Shown: positions 7,884 through 15,110 of the stretch, one piece after another
Layout of the letters: each line of letters begins with the position of its first letter
How positions within the stretch are numbered: position 1 is the stretch's first letter
Assembly (NCBI GenBank): GCA_000719695.1
Contig: JOHN01000009.1
Location: forward strand, 1-64,000
From: Streptomyces sp. NRRL F-6131
GTDB lineage: Bacteria > Actinomycetota > Actinomycetes > Streptomycetales > Streptomycetaceae
Length of the DNA: 64,000 nucleotides
Direction of reading: 5' to 3'
Program-made: the position numbers and the translations under genes
The notes under the pieces: generated by a model
Seen by the model: only the letters and a program-made list of their open reading frames with translations
Told to the model about the DNA's origin: nothing
The model's database searches: none

Positions 7884-8675
7884 TCAGCCGGACGGGGTGA
7901 TCACCGAGAAGGCGCCGCCCTGCGGGTCGGCGAGGACGGCCAGCCGGCCTGCCACCATGTCGAAGGCCGGGGCGAGGACGGCGCCCCCGGCCCGGACGAC
8001 GGCCGCCTGGATCTCGTCCACGTCGTCCACCTGGAAGTACGGCTGCCAGTGCGGGGGGACGCCCGGCGGGAAGGTGGCGAGGTCCATCATCCCTGCGACG
8101 GCACGGCCGTCGACCCGGAACTCGACGTACTCCTCGGCTCCGGGCAGCTCGGAGTTGCCCGTGGTGACGGGCAGGACGGCGGCGTAGAAGGCGGCGGCGG
8201 CCGCACGGTCGCCGGTGGCGAGCTCGTTCCAGCTCAGGGCGCCGTGCTCGTTGACGATGCCCGCGCCGTCGAAGGTCCCGGGCTGCCAGAGGCCGACGAC
8301 GGCCCCGGTCGGGTCGGCGATCACGGCCATCCGGCCGAGGTCCATGACGTCCATCGGGCCGGCCACGACGGTGCCGCCCGCGTCGGTGACGGTCTTGAGG
8401 GCCGGGTCGAGGGAGTCCGTGGACAGATAGGTGGTCCAGACCGTCGGCGGGAGCGGGTCGGGGACGGTGCCGTCCGGGTTCATCGCCTTCATGATGCCGG
8501 CGACCGGCTTGCCCTTCAGCGTGCAGACGGCGTACCCGCCCTGTTCGGCGGGGCCGACCTCGCCCTGCCAGCCGAAGAGGTCGCCGTAGAAGTCGAGGGC
8601 CGCCTGCTGGTCGGGGACCATCAGGTCGATCCAGCACGGGGTGCCGGGCTTGTAGGGGCCGTTCATGTCGGGCAC
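7884..8675 (-). CDS. VOC family protein with two glyoxalase-like domains
   Basis: A 263-residue protein of two tandem vicinal-oxygen-chelate domains: one begins GTPCWIDLMVPDQQAALDFY near residue 10, the second LSWNELATGDRAAAAAFY near residue 145. Members bind a metal or small hydrophobic ligand; this subfamily is often annotated as glyoxalase-like without a known substrate. GTG 8675 is chosen over ATG 8666 because GGAGG lies 5 bp upstream of the GTG. A GATT-N16-GGGTAC promoter is found 76 bp upstream. Confidence 0.85.
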   Translation of the reverse strand: MPDMNGPYKPGTPCWIDLMVPDQQAALDFYGDLFGWQGEVGPAEQGGYAVCTLKGKPVAGIMKAMNPDGTVPDPLPPTVWTTYLSTDSLDPALKTVTDAGGTVVAGPMDVMDLGRMAVIADPTGAVVGLWQPGTFDGAGIVNEHGALSWNELATGDRAAAAAFYAAVLPVTTGNSELPGAEEYVEFRVDGRAVAGMMDLATFPPGVPPHWQPYFQVDDVDEIQAAVVRAGGAVLAPAFDMVAGRLAVLADPQGGAFSVITPSG

Positions 8676-8750
8676 GGGTGCCTCCGGGGTTCCGCTCAGG
8701 GGGTGACGGGGGACAAGGGGACGGGGGACGGGGGACGGACGGGCCGTCCC

Positions 8751-8776
8751 GTACCCGGTGCCCGCCCGCGGGAATC
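8751..8776 (-). promoter_or_regulatory. SigB-type promoter for the VOC gene
   Basis: On the minus strand: GATT, 16 bp, GGGTAC, a full match to the consensus. A run of GACGGGGG-type repeats lies between it and the start codon. Confidence 0.55.
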
Positions 8777-8868
8777 GGGCCGCACGGGTGACGGGGCACC
8801 CCTGGTGCGGGCAGCGGGGGCGGTCGCGCTCCGCCGGTTCCGGCCCCTCGCCCGGGCGTTCCCCCCGC

Positions 8869-9759
8869 TCAGGCCAGTGGACGGGCGGGGCGGGGCGCGG
8901 ACACCAGGTGGAACAGCCCGCCCTCGGCGTCGCCCAGGGCGGCGACCCGGCCGTACGGGGTGTCGGCGGGCGGGCGGTCGATCCGGCCGCCCAGGCGCAC
9001 GGCGTGCTCGGTCGCGGCGTCCACGTCCTCGGTCGCGAAGTAGACGTGCCAGCCAGGCCGCAGCAGCGGGTCCGGCACGTCGTCCGGGCCACCGCCGTCC
9101 GCGCCGCCGTACAGCGCGGCCGCGGCCCGGCCGTCGACCCGCAGCACGACCCGGTCGTGCTCGTAGCCGATGTCGTACCGGTGGCCGTCGTGGTCCGCCC
9201 AGTCGAAGACCCGGGCGTAGAAGAGGGCGGCGGCGAAGGCGTCCCGGGTGCGCAGCTCGGTCCGGACCGGCGTCCCCGGGCCGCGCGGGCGGTGCGGCCG
9301 GCGGGCGTCGGCCTGCCAGGCGCCGAAGGCGGCGTTCTGGGCGTCGGCACCGAGCACCACCCGGCCCCCGTCGAAGGTGAGCGGGCCGACCGCGACGGTG
9401 CCGCCGCCGGAGCGGATCCGTTCGGCGACGGCGTCGGCGTCCTCGGTGCCGAAGTAGGTGGTCCAGCCGACCGGAACCTCCCGGCGGCCGGCCGTCTCGG
9501 CCAGACCGGCCACCACCGCGCCGTCCACCAGGGCGTGCAGGTACCGCCCCCAGGGGCTCGCCGCCGGGCGGAAGGTCCAGCCGAGCAGCGGGCCGTAGAA
9601 GGCGGTGGCCGCCGACAGGTCGCGGCTGAGCAGGCTCACCCAGCCGGGCGCCCCCGGCACGCCGCACGGCGGGCCGGTCACGCCCCCAGAGGCCGCGGCC
9701 GGGTCCGCCGGGGCGCGGCCGGGTTCCGCCGAGGGGCCGGCCCGGGGCGCCCGGGTCAC
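8869..9759 (-). CDS. VOC family protein, two domains
   Basis: A 296-residue protein with two VOC modules (GWVSLLSRDLSAATAFYGPL near residue 40 and RTELRTRDAFAAALFYARVF near residue 165). It is similar in layout to the neighbouring VOC protein at 7884-8675 and is probably an old paralogue. It starts at GTG 9759, three bases after the stop of the hemerythrin gene (TGA-GCG-GTG), so the two form a coupled operon. The first 30 residues are Ala/Pro-rich and non-conserved. Ligand unknown. Confidence 0.85.
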   Translation of the reverse strand: MTRAPRAGPSAEPGRAPADPAAASGGVTGPPCGVPGAPGWVSLLSRDLSAATAFYGPLLGWTFRPAASPWGRYLHALVDGAVVAGLAETAGRREVPVGWTTYFGTEDADAVAERIRSGGGTVAVGPLTFDGGRVVLGADAQNAAFGAWQADARRPHRPRGPGTPVRTELRTRDAFAAALFYARVFDWADHDGHRYDIGYEHDRVVLRVDGRAAAALYGGADGGGPDDVPDPLLRPGWHVYFATEDVDAATEHAVRLGGRIDRPPADTPYGRVAALGDAEGGLFHLVSAPRPARPLA

Positions 9760-9762
9760 CGC

Positions 9763-10344
9763 TCAGCCCTCCAGGGCGTCGGCCACCCGGTGGAGGACGC
9801 CCGCCCCGGTCGGGCGGCGCGGGGCCGTCTCGCGCACGGCCCGCATCCGCTCGCCGATCTCCTGCAGTTCCTTGCGGCCGAGGGCGGCGCGGATCCGGGG
9901 GAACCACTCGCCCTCCTCCACGGCGATGTGCCGTTCGACGGCGTCGATCAGCACGGTGGTCTTGGCGTCGAAGCCGTCGTCGGAGGGCTTCATCCGGCTC
10001 AGCTCCTCGCAGAGCAGGTCGGCCACGTGGTGCTCCTCGTGGGCGCGGCGCATCTCCTCGGCGAGTTCGGGCACCGCCACCCGCACCTTCGGGTAGACGA
10101 GTTCGTCCTCCAGGTAGCTGTGCACGGTCAGCGCTTCGACGATCCGCTCGACGGCTTCGTGCCGGGCCTCGTCGCCGCCGGAGCCGTCGTGGCCGTCACC
10201 GCCGGAGCCGTCGTGGCCCGGACCGGCCGCGGCGGTGCCGCCCGTGCCGGGGCCGTCCGACGCGGCGAGGTCCCGGTAGGCGCGGAACAGCCGGTGCACT
10301 TCCTTGTGGTCCTCCCGCAGCAGGACGATGGCGTCGTTCGACAT
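9763..10344 (-). CDS. Hemerythrin domain protein
   Basis: A 193-residue hemerythrin-type protein. Ligand motifs are REDHKEVHRLFRAYRD, VHSYLEDELVYPKV, EEHHVADLLCEEL and VERHIAVEEGEWFPRI. Between helices 1 and 2 there is a Gly/Asp/His-rich insert (residues about 30-55) containing a short repeated GHDGSGGD unit. GGAGGAG precedes ATG 10344. A promoter-like GTTT-N15-GGGGAC lies 43 bp upstream. The downstream VOC gene begins 3 bp after its stop. Confidence 0.88.
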   Translation of the reverse strand: MSNDAIVLLREDHKEVHRLFRAYRDLAASDGPGTGGTAAAGPGHDGSGGDGHDGSGGDEARHEAVERIVEALTVHSYLEDELVYPKVRVAVPELAEEMRRAHEEHHVADLLCEELSRMKPSDDGFDAKTTVLIDAVERHIAVEEGEWFPRIRAALGRKELQEIGERMRAVRETAPRRPTGAGVLHRVADALEG

Positions 10345-10386
10345 GGCTCCGCTCCTCCGTCTCGGCGGCCCCCGCCCGCCGGGCGT

Positions 10387-10411
10387 GTCCCCGGCCGGCC
10401 GCGGGCCAAAC
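10387..10411 (-). promoter_or_regulatory. SigB-like promoter for hemerythrin 2
   Basis: On the minus strand: GTTT, 15 bp, GGGGAC, 43 bp from ATG 10344. The -10 is a weak variant. Confidence 0.35.
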
Positions 10412-10651
10412 GCCGCCGGCCACCGGCCCGCCGCCGGTGCCCGGCGGTTGGGGCACCGTCCCCCGGGGCAGACGCGCGGTACGTCCCGGCCCGGGAACGA
10501 CCGCCGGGACGGCCAACCCGGGGGGACACCCGCAGGGTCCACGGCCGCCGCGCGAACACCGGCGGTGCGGGCTGGGGGGGCGGTGCGCGAGGGGCGGTCC
10601 GGGGGCTCCACCGGGACGGCCGCCCCGGACGCCGACGGTTCCTCCGCGGCC

Positions 10652-10676
10652 GATTGGGAGGGCCGGGAACGGGCAG
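10652..10676 (+). promoter_or_regulatory. SigB-like promoter for hemerythrin 3
   Basis: GATT, 15 bp, GGGCAG, 46 bp before ATG 10723. Confidence 0.4.
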
Positions 10677-10722
10677 ACGCGACGGTCCCCCGCAGGCCGC
10701 TCCCCCGCCGTACGGAGGCACC

Positions 10723-11283
10723 ATGAACAGTCCGGACGGACTCCTGGGCGAGCTGTGCACCGAACACCGCGCGATGGAGGCACTGCTGCGGCGGCTCGAC
10801 CTCGTCCACGCCCGGGGCGAGCACGCGGTGGCCGAGGGCCGTCGGCTGCTGGTGGAGCTCCGCGGTCTCCTCGACGAGCACCTGGCCGTCGAGGAGGCCT
10901 ACTTCTATCCGCTCGTCCGCCGCCACGTGCCGGCCGGCGGGGCGCTCACGGACGCGGCCGTGCACACCCACGTGACCGTGCGGCGGCTGCTCGCCCGGGC
11001 CATGGACGAGCGGCTGCCCGCCGCCGACCGCACCCACTGCACCGGCTCGCTGCTGGTCGTCCTGCGCGCCCATCTGGGCGGGGAGAGCGAGCGGCTGTTC
11101 CCCCTGGTGCGGGCGGCCGTCCCGGCGGCGGAGCTGCGGCGCCACGGTGAGCGGCTGGCCGCGGCCCGGCCCGGCGGGCCCTGTTCACCGGTCTGGGGAC
11201 TGCCGCCCGGCACCGGGGCGATCGCGGCCGTGCGGGACCGGCTCACCGGCCACGACAGCGCGGACCGGTCGCACTCCCCGTGA
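10723..11283 (+). CDS. Hemerythrin domain protein
   Basis: A 186-residue protein and the third hemerythrin of the cluster. Helix motifs include TEHRAMEALLRRLD, DEHLAVEEAYFYPLVRRH, HTHVTVRRLLARAM and LRAHLGGESERLFPLV. The C-terminal 35 residues are variable. ACGGAGG lies 6-7 bp before ATG 10723. It is divergent from hemerythrin 2. Its last 18 bp, including the stop, are duplicated directly downstream. It may act in O2/NO sensing or iron/ROS handling; no partner domain is present. Confidence 0.87.
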   Translation: MNSPDGLLGELCTEHRAMEALLRRLDLVHARGEHAVAEGRRLLVELRGLLDEHLAVEEAYFYPLVRRHVPAGGALTDAAVHTHVTVRRLLARAMDERLPAADRTHCTGSLLVVLRAHLGGESERLFPLVRAAVPAAELRRHGERLAAARPGGPCSPVWGLPPGTGAIAAVRDRLTGHDSADRSHSP

Positions 11284-11301
11284 CGGTCGCACTCCCCGTG
11301 A
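11266..11301. repeat. 18-bp tandem duplication across a stop codon
   Basis: Two perfect 18-bp copies (CGGTCGCACTCCCCGTGA). The stop of the hemerythrin gene is the end of copy 1. Confidence 0.8.
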
Positions 11302-11372
11302 CCGCCCGCGACCCGGTGCTGACGGCGTGTCCGACCTCGGGCCCGGGCGGGGCGGACCGCCGGGCCCGGGCC

Positions 11373-11397
11373 GTTTCGGCCGCCCGTCGCCGGTAAC
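11373..11397 (+). promoter_or_regulatory. SigB-like promoter, predicted leaderless start
   Basis: GTTT, 15 bp, GGTAAC, ending 10 nt before ATG 11408. The AGGGG next to the ATG is too close to serve as a ribosome binding site. Confidence 0.4.
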
Positions 11398-11407
11398 CCG
11401 CAGGGGT

Positions 11408-12058
11408 ATGGCGTACCTCGGAAGCACCGTGACGACCGTCCCGGTCCCCCGCTCGGCGGAGCCCTCCGCGAGCCGGCCCGGAGCCTGGCTGTTCCTCCGG
11501 GCACCGCACCCGGCACCGGCCGGGACGGCGCTGCGCGGCGCGGTGCTGTTCGGCCGCGACGGCACGCTGATCCAGGACGTCTCCTGCAACGGCGACCCCG
11601 GTGCGGTCCACCCGCTGGCCGGCGCCCGCGCCGCGCTCGCGGCACTGCGGGCGGCCGGCTTCGCCCTCGGTGTGCTGAGCTGCCAGCCGGCCGTCGCGCG
11701 CTGCGTGCTGCGGCGGGAGCAGGTGGAGGCCGTGCAGGCGAGGGCCGAGCTGCTGCTGGGCCCGGTCGACGTGTGGGCGGTCTGCCCGCACGGGCCGCAC
11801 GACGACTGCGACTGCCGTCCGCCCGCGACCGGGCTGGTGACCGCGACCGGCCGTGCGCTCGGCCTGCCGCCGGAACTCGTCACCGTGGTGGCCCACGGCG
11901 AGGCCCTGATCGAGGCCGCGCTGGCCGCGGGGGCCCGCGCCGTCCGGGTCCCGAGCTGCGCTCCGCTCTCCACCGACCCGTTCGCGCCGTGCGTGCCCGC
12001 GGTCTGCCGGTCCGCCGGCGGTCCGGAGGAGGCCGCCGCACTGCTGCTGCGCACCTGA
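11408..12058 (+). CDS. HAD-fold (GmhB-like) protein lacking catalytic residues
   Basis: A 216-residue protein aligned by eye with heptose-1,7-bisphosphate-phosphatase-like (histidinol-phosphatase type) HAD proteins. Landmarks are FGRDGTLIQDV, NGDPGAVHPLAGARAAL, VLSCQPAVAR, the zinc-loop WAVCPHGPHDDCDC, and VAHGEALIEAALAAGA. Active homologues have D-R-D-G-T, C-R-K-P and V-G-D at these places. Here the nucleophilic Asp is Gly, the catalytic Lys of CRKP is Pro, and the metal-binding Asp of VGD is His. The four zinc-loop residues remain. It is probably a non-catalytic HAD protein with a binding or structural role. The start has no ribosome binding site and is predicted leaderless. Confidence 0.8.
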   Translation: MAYLGSTVTTVPVPRSAEPSASRPGAWLFLRAPHPAPAGTALRGAVLFGRDGTLIQDVSCNGDPGAVHPLAGARAALAALRAAGFALGVLSCQPAVARCVLRREQVEAVQARAELLLGPVDVWAVCPHGPHDDCDCRPPATGLVTATGRALGLPPELVTVVAHGEALIEAALAAGARAVRVPSCAPLSTDPFAPCVPAVCRSAGGPEEAAALLLRT

Positions 12059-12183
12059 CCGGCGCTCGACCCGGCCTCCCGGAAAGTCGCGCCCCGGGGG
12101 GCCGGACGCCCGGACCGCCCCCTTGCGGAGGCGGTTCGGGACCGTGGTGCGGGGCCGTTGTGCGGAGCCCGGCCGACTCGACG

Positions 12184-12759
12184 TCAGCTCGACCCACCGC
12201 CCGCCGGGACGGCGCGGCGCAGTGCGGCGTCGATGCCCCGGGTGAAGGCTTCCAGGTCGTCCGGGTTGCGGGAGGTGACCAGGTGCCAGCCGCCCGTGTC
12301 GTCCTCGACCAGCGGCTGGTCCGTCCACTCGGCGCCCGCGTTGGTGAGGTCGGTGCGCAGCGACGGGAACGAGGTGAGGCGCTTGCCGTCGGCGACCCCG
12401 GCCTCCACCAGCAGCCACGGGCCGTGGCAGATGGCGGCGATGGTCCGGCCGGCGGTGCTGAAGGCCCGCACCAGGGTCACGGCCTCGTCCTTGAGCCGGA
12501 GGGTGTCGGCGTTGATCGTGCCGCCGGGGATCAGCAGGAGGTCGTAGTCGGCGGCGTCGACCTCGCCGAGGGTGTGGGTCGGGCGGACCGTCTCGCCCGG
12601 CTCCTTGTCGCGGACCAGGGTGCGGATGTCGCCCGGTTCGACGGCCGCGATGTCCACCTGCACTCCGTCGTCGCGCAGGTGGCGCACGGGGACGAGGAGT
12701 TCGTCCTGCTCGACGCCGTAGTTGGTGACGATGGCCAGGGCCTTGCTGTCGCGGGTCAT
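12184..12759 (-). CDS. DJ-1/PfpI family (type 1 glutamine amidotransferase-like) protein
   Basis: A 191-residue DJ-1/PfpI protein. The nucleophile elbow is AAICHGPWLLVEAG (Cys near residue 107), with YDLLLIPGG upstream and the SFPSLRTDLTNAGAEW segment of the PfpI/YhbO class. Relatives act as stress-inducible glyoxalase/deglycase-like or chaperone-like enzymes; the exact activity is uncertain. GGAGGAG precedes ATG 12759. A SigB-type promoter with a perfect GGGTAC lies 96 bp upstream. Confidence 0.87.
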   Translation of the reverse strand: MTRDSKALAIVTNYGVEQDELLVPVRHLRDDGVQVDIAAVEPGDIRTLVRDKEPGETVRPTHTLGEVDAADYDLLLIPGGTINADTLRLKDEAVTLVRAFSTAGRTIAAICHGPWLLVEAGVADGKRLTSFPSLRTDLTNAGAEWTDQPLVEDDTGGWHLVTSRNPDDLEAFTRGIDAALRRAVPAGGGSS

Positions 12760-12854
12760 GGGTGTGCTCCTCCGGGTCGGCCGCCCCCGCGCGGTGCGGG
12801 TGACGGGGCGGACGGGGTGACGGGCAGGGCGCAGGGCGCCCCGGTCCCGGGCGG

Positions 12855-12879
12855 GTACCCGCGGGACGCCCCGGCATGC
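12855..12879 (-). promoter_or_regulatory. SigB-type promoter for the DJ-1/PfpI gene
   Basis: On the minus strand: GCAT, 15 bp, GGGTAC. It has the same sequence elements and spacing as the promoter in front of the sigma factor gene (33964-33988). Confidence 0.55.
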
Positions 12880-12944
12880 CCGTCCGCCCGGCCCGTCGCC
12901 GGGCAGCCCGTTCGTGCAGGTCAGCAGGTCGGTGGGCTGGCAGG

Positions 12945-13430
12945 TCAGCGGGTGTGCGGGGCGGTGGGGTCGTGCGGTTCGGGGGACGGCTGCCGGCGGG
13001 CCTCGACGGACCGGACCGTGTTCCGCAGCGCCTTCCGCAGGACGCCCTTGCCCACGCTGCCCAGCAGCAGCCCGGTGACCCGCCCCCTGAGGTTCTTGCC
13101 CTCGCGCACCACCACGACGTCCAGCCGCGTCGTCCCGTCCGGCAGGGGCGTGAAGGTGTAGGTGTGTCCGGAGCCGCCGCCCCAGACGTTGGAGTCGACG
13201 GTGACCATCACCACCCGGTGCGGGTCGGACCAGTCGTAGTGCAACCGCTCCCAGATGCCGCCCGAGCCCTCGGTGACGTCGGCGTGGTCGGCGCCCTTCG
13301 CGTGGACCCGCAGGTACTCGTCGGAGCTGTTGCCGAACAGCTCCCGGCGCCCGGGTCCGAAGTCGGTGAGGCACGCGACGAACTGCTCCGGTGTCGCGCG
13401 CGTCAGCTCGGTGAAGTGGATGGTGGCCAT
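12945..13430 (-). CDS. SRPBCC family protein
   Basis: A 161-residue START/SRPBCC-like protein: MATIHFTELTRATPEQFVAC at the start, a beta-rich middle (HTYTFTPLPDGTTRLDVVVV) and a C-terminal helix (GSVGKGVLRKALRNTVRSVE). The fold makes a deep hydrophobic cavity for lipids or polyketide-like ligands. ATG 13430 follows GAGGA. It is divergent from the VOC gene at 13684. No ligand can be inferred. Confidence 0.8.
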   Translation of the reverse strand: MATIHFTELTRATPEQFVACLTDFGPGRRELFGNSSDEYLRVHAKGADHADVTEGSGGIWERLHYDWSDPHRVVMVTVDSNVWGGGSGHTYTFTPLPDGTTRLDVVVVREGKNLRGRVTGLLLGSVGKGVLRKALRNTVRSVEARRQPSPEPHDPTAPHTR

Positions 13431-13519
13431 GGTGTCCTCGTGCTCCTCGCATCGGTGGGGTGATCGGGTCGGGTGCCTCCAGGTTCCCGGGGCCGGCGCC
13501 CCGTCGAGCCGGTGTCGAG

Positions 13520-13598
13520 CCCTGGTCCCCCGGGCCCGGGACCCTGGCCGGACCCTGGCCGGGGCCCCGGGGGACACGGGCCCGGGTCGGCACCAGGG
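13520..13598. repeat. G+C-rich direct and inverted repeats in a divergent intergenic region
   Basis: Contains two copies of GACCCTGGCCG (13540-13561) inside nested imperfect inverted repeats, CCCTGGT at 13520-13526 pairing with ACCAGGG at 13592-13598. Could be an operator or a structured leader. Confidence 0.45.
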
Positions 13599-13683
13599 TT
13601 CGCCCCTGGGGCGACGGGGCGGCGTTCCCGGGATCGTTGGCCGTGGACGCCGATCGGTGTCCGTTGCGGCGAAGGAGCTGTCG

Positions 13684-14289
13684 ATGATGGATCTCAGGAT
13701 CGAGGTCGTGGTCGTCCCGGTCTCGGACGTGGACCGGGCCAAGGACTTCTACACCCGGATCGGCTTCCGTGAGGACGTCGACTTCACCGGCCCGGGAGGC
13801 TTCCGGGTCGTGCACCTGACCCCGCCCGGCTCGGCCGCGTCGATCGTCGTCGGCAACGGGGTGACCGACGCGGCGCCGGGGTCCGAGCGGGGCGTGCACC
13901 TGGTCGTGGACGACGTCGTCACGGCCCGCGCCGAGCTGGTGGCCCGCGGGGTCGACGTCAGCGAGGTGTTCCACGACGCCGGCGGCGTCTTCCACCACGC
14001 CGGCAGCACCGACCGGGTGCCCGGACCGCATCCGACCCGGCAGTCGTACGGCTCGTTCGCGTCGTTCGCCGACCCGGACGGCAACACCTTCGTGCTGCAG
14101 GAGGTCACCACGCGGCGGCCCGGCCGGATCGACCGGGTGGTCCACCGTTCGGCGGCCGAGCTGGAGCGGGCGCTGCGCGAGGCGGCGCTCGCCCACGGCG
14201 CGTACGAGGCGGAGCTCGGCCACAAGGATCCGGACTGGCCGTCCTGGTACGCGGCCCACCTGGCCCGCGCCGCCGGCCTCGAGGCCTGA
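13684..14289 (+). CDS. VOC family protein
   Basis: A 201-residue protein with a single VOC domain (DLRIEVVVVPVSDVDRAKDF to FADPDGNTFVLQEVTTR) and a C-terminal helical extension of about 60 residues that includes KDPDWPSWYAAHLARA. This fusion is common in Streptomyces glyoxalase-like proteins. GAAGGAG lies 7 bp before ATG 13684; a second ATG follows immediately. Ligand unknown. Confidence 0.85.
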   Translation: MMDLRIEVVVVPVSDVDRAKDFYTRIGFREDVDFTGPGGFRVVHLTPPGSAASIVVGNGVTDAAPGSERGVHLVVDDVVTARAELVARGVDVSEVFHDAGGVFHHAGSTDRVPGPHPTRQSYGSFASFADPDGNTFVLQEVTTRRPGRIDRVVHRSAAELERALREAALAHGAYEAELGHKDPDWPSWYAAHLARAAGLEA

Positions 14290-14295
14290 CACCCG

Positions 14296-14991
14296 GTGAG
14301 GCTGTCGGGTCACGAAGGCCCGCGGGAGGCGGCGGGCGGTCCTTCGCCACCCGGGCGGGCCCGGGAGCGGGCGGTGCTCGACCGGGTGCTGCTCGACGTG
14401 CGGGCCGGACGGGGCCGCGCGCTGGTCCTGCGCGGGGGGTCCGTGGCCGACCGGGCCGCCCTGCTGGACCATCTGGCCGCGCGGGTTCCGGCGGGCCGCG
14501 TCCTCCGCACGGTCGGGGTGGAGACCGCCTCGGGGATCGCCTCAGGAACCGCCTACGCGGCCCTCCGGCGGTTCTGCGCGCCGCTGCCGGGTCACCCGGA
14601 TCCGCTGCCCGGTCGACCGGATCCGCTGCCGGCCGCCCAGCGGTCCGCCCTCTCGGCGGCGCTGGGCGGCGACGACGGCCAGGGCGAGGCGCCCCGGCAG
14701 CTGCTGGTCGGGCTGGCCGTGCTCGGCCTGCTCGGCGAGGCCGCCGCGGCGGAGCCGCTGGTCTGCATCGTGGACGAGGTGCAGCGGCTGGACCGGGGGT
14801 CCGTGGCCATCCTCGCGTTCGTCGCCCGTCGGCTGGACGCCGGGTCGGTGGCCCTGGTTTTTGCCGTGCCGGCCGCCGCCGGGCCGGTGCCGCCCGTCGT
14901 CGGACTCCTCGCGGGTCTGCCGGAACTGTGGGTGGAGGGGCCCGGCGACCAGGACGGCCGGGCGCCGCCGGAACCGGCGGGCGACAGTTGA
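14296..14991 (+). CDS. Truncated LAL-type regulator fragment with a destroyed Walker A
   Basis: A 231-residue protein resembling only the N-terminal AAA-ATPase part of LuxR/LAL regulators: RARERAVLDRVLLDVRAGRG, ALVLRGGSVADRAALLDHLA, LVCIVDEVQRLDRGSVAIL, FVARRLDAGSVALVF. The P-loop position that reads GEAG(V/I)GK(T/S) in the two intact neighbours (15111, 19611) reads GGSVADRA, so ATP binding is unlikely. There is no TPR region and no LuxR helix-turn-helix. GTG 14296 lies 7 bp after the preceding VOC stop. Codon use is normal and the frame is open, so it may be an expressed decoy or a decaying duplicate. Confidence 0.6.
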   Translation: MRLSGHEGPREAAGGPSPPGRARERAVLDRVLLDVRAGRGRALVLRGGSVADRAALLDHLAARVPAGRVLRTVGVETASGIASGTAYAALRRFCAPLPGHPDPLPGRPDPLPAAQRSALSAALGGDDGQGEAPRQLLVGLAVLGLLGEAAAAEPLVCIVDEVQRLDRGSVAILAFVARRLDAGSVALVFAVPAAAGPVPPVVGLLAGLPELWVEGPGDQDGRAPPEPAGDS

Positions 14992-15009
14992 TCACGATCG
15001 GAGTGATCA
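14989..15009. promoter_or_regulatory. Inverted repeat upstream of a LAL regulator
   Basis: TGATCAC, 7 bp, GTGATCA: perfect 7-bp arms, overlapping the stop codon of the truncated LAL gene. Candidate operator. Confidence 0.4.
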
Positions 15010-15043
15010 TGGTCGCAGAGGTCTGGACCTGGACAGCGGCCGG

Positions 15044-15059
15044 GACCACGGCCGTGGTC
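15044..15059. promoter_or_regulatory. 16-bp perfect palindrome upstream of a LAL regulator
   Basis: GACCACGGCCGTGGTC, 51 bp before ATG 15111. Candidate binding site, possibly for the LAL protein itself. Confidence 0.4.
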
Positions 15060-15110
15060 GCGGTCACGGTCTCGGTTGACGAGCAAGGAAGAGAAGGGAA
15101 AGGGAGGGAC

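Larger units (their letters stand above)
10345..10722. other. 378-bp divergent intergenic region between two hemerythrin genes
   Basis: Holds the ribosome binding sites of both genes and one promoter-like signal for each direction (10387-10411 minus, 10652-10676 plus). The middle is very G+C-rich with no convincing open frame. Confidence 0.6.
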
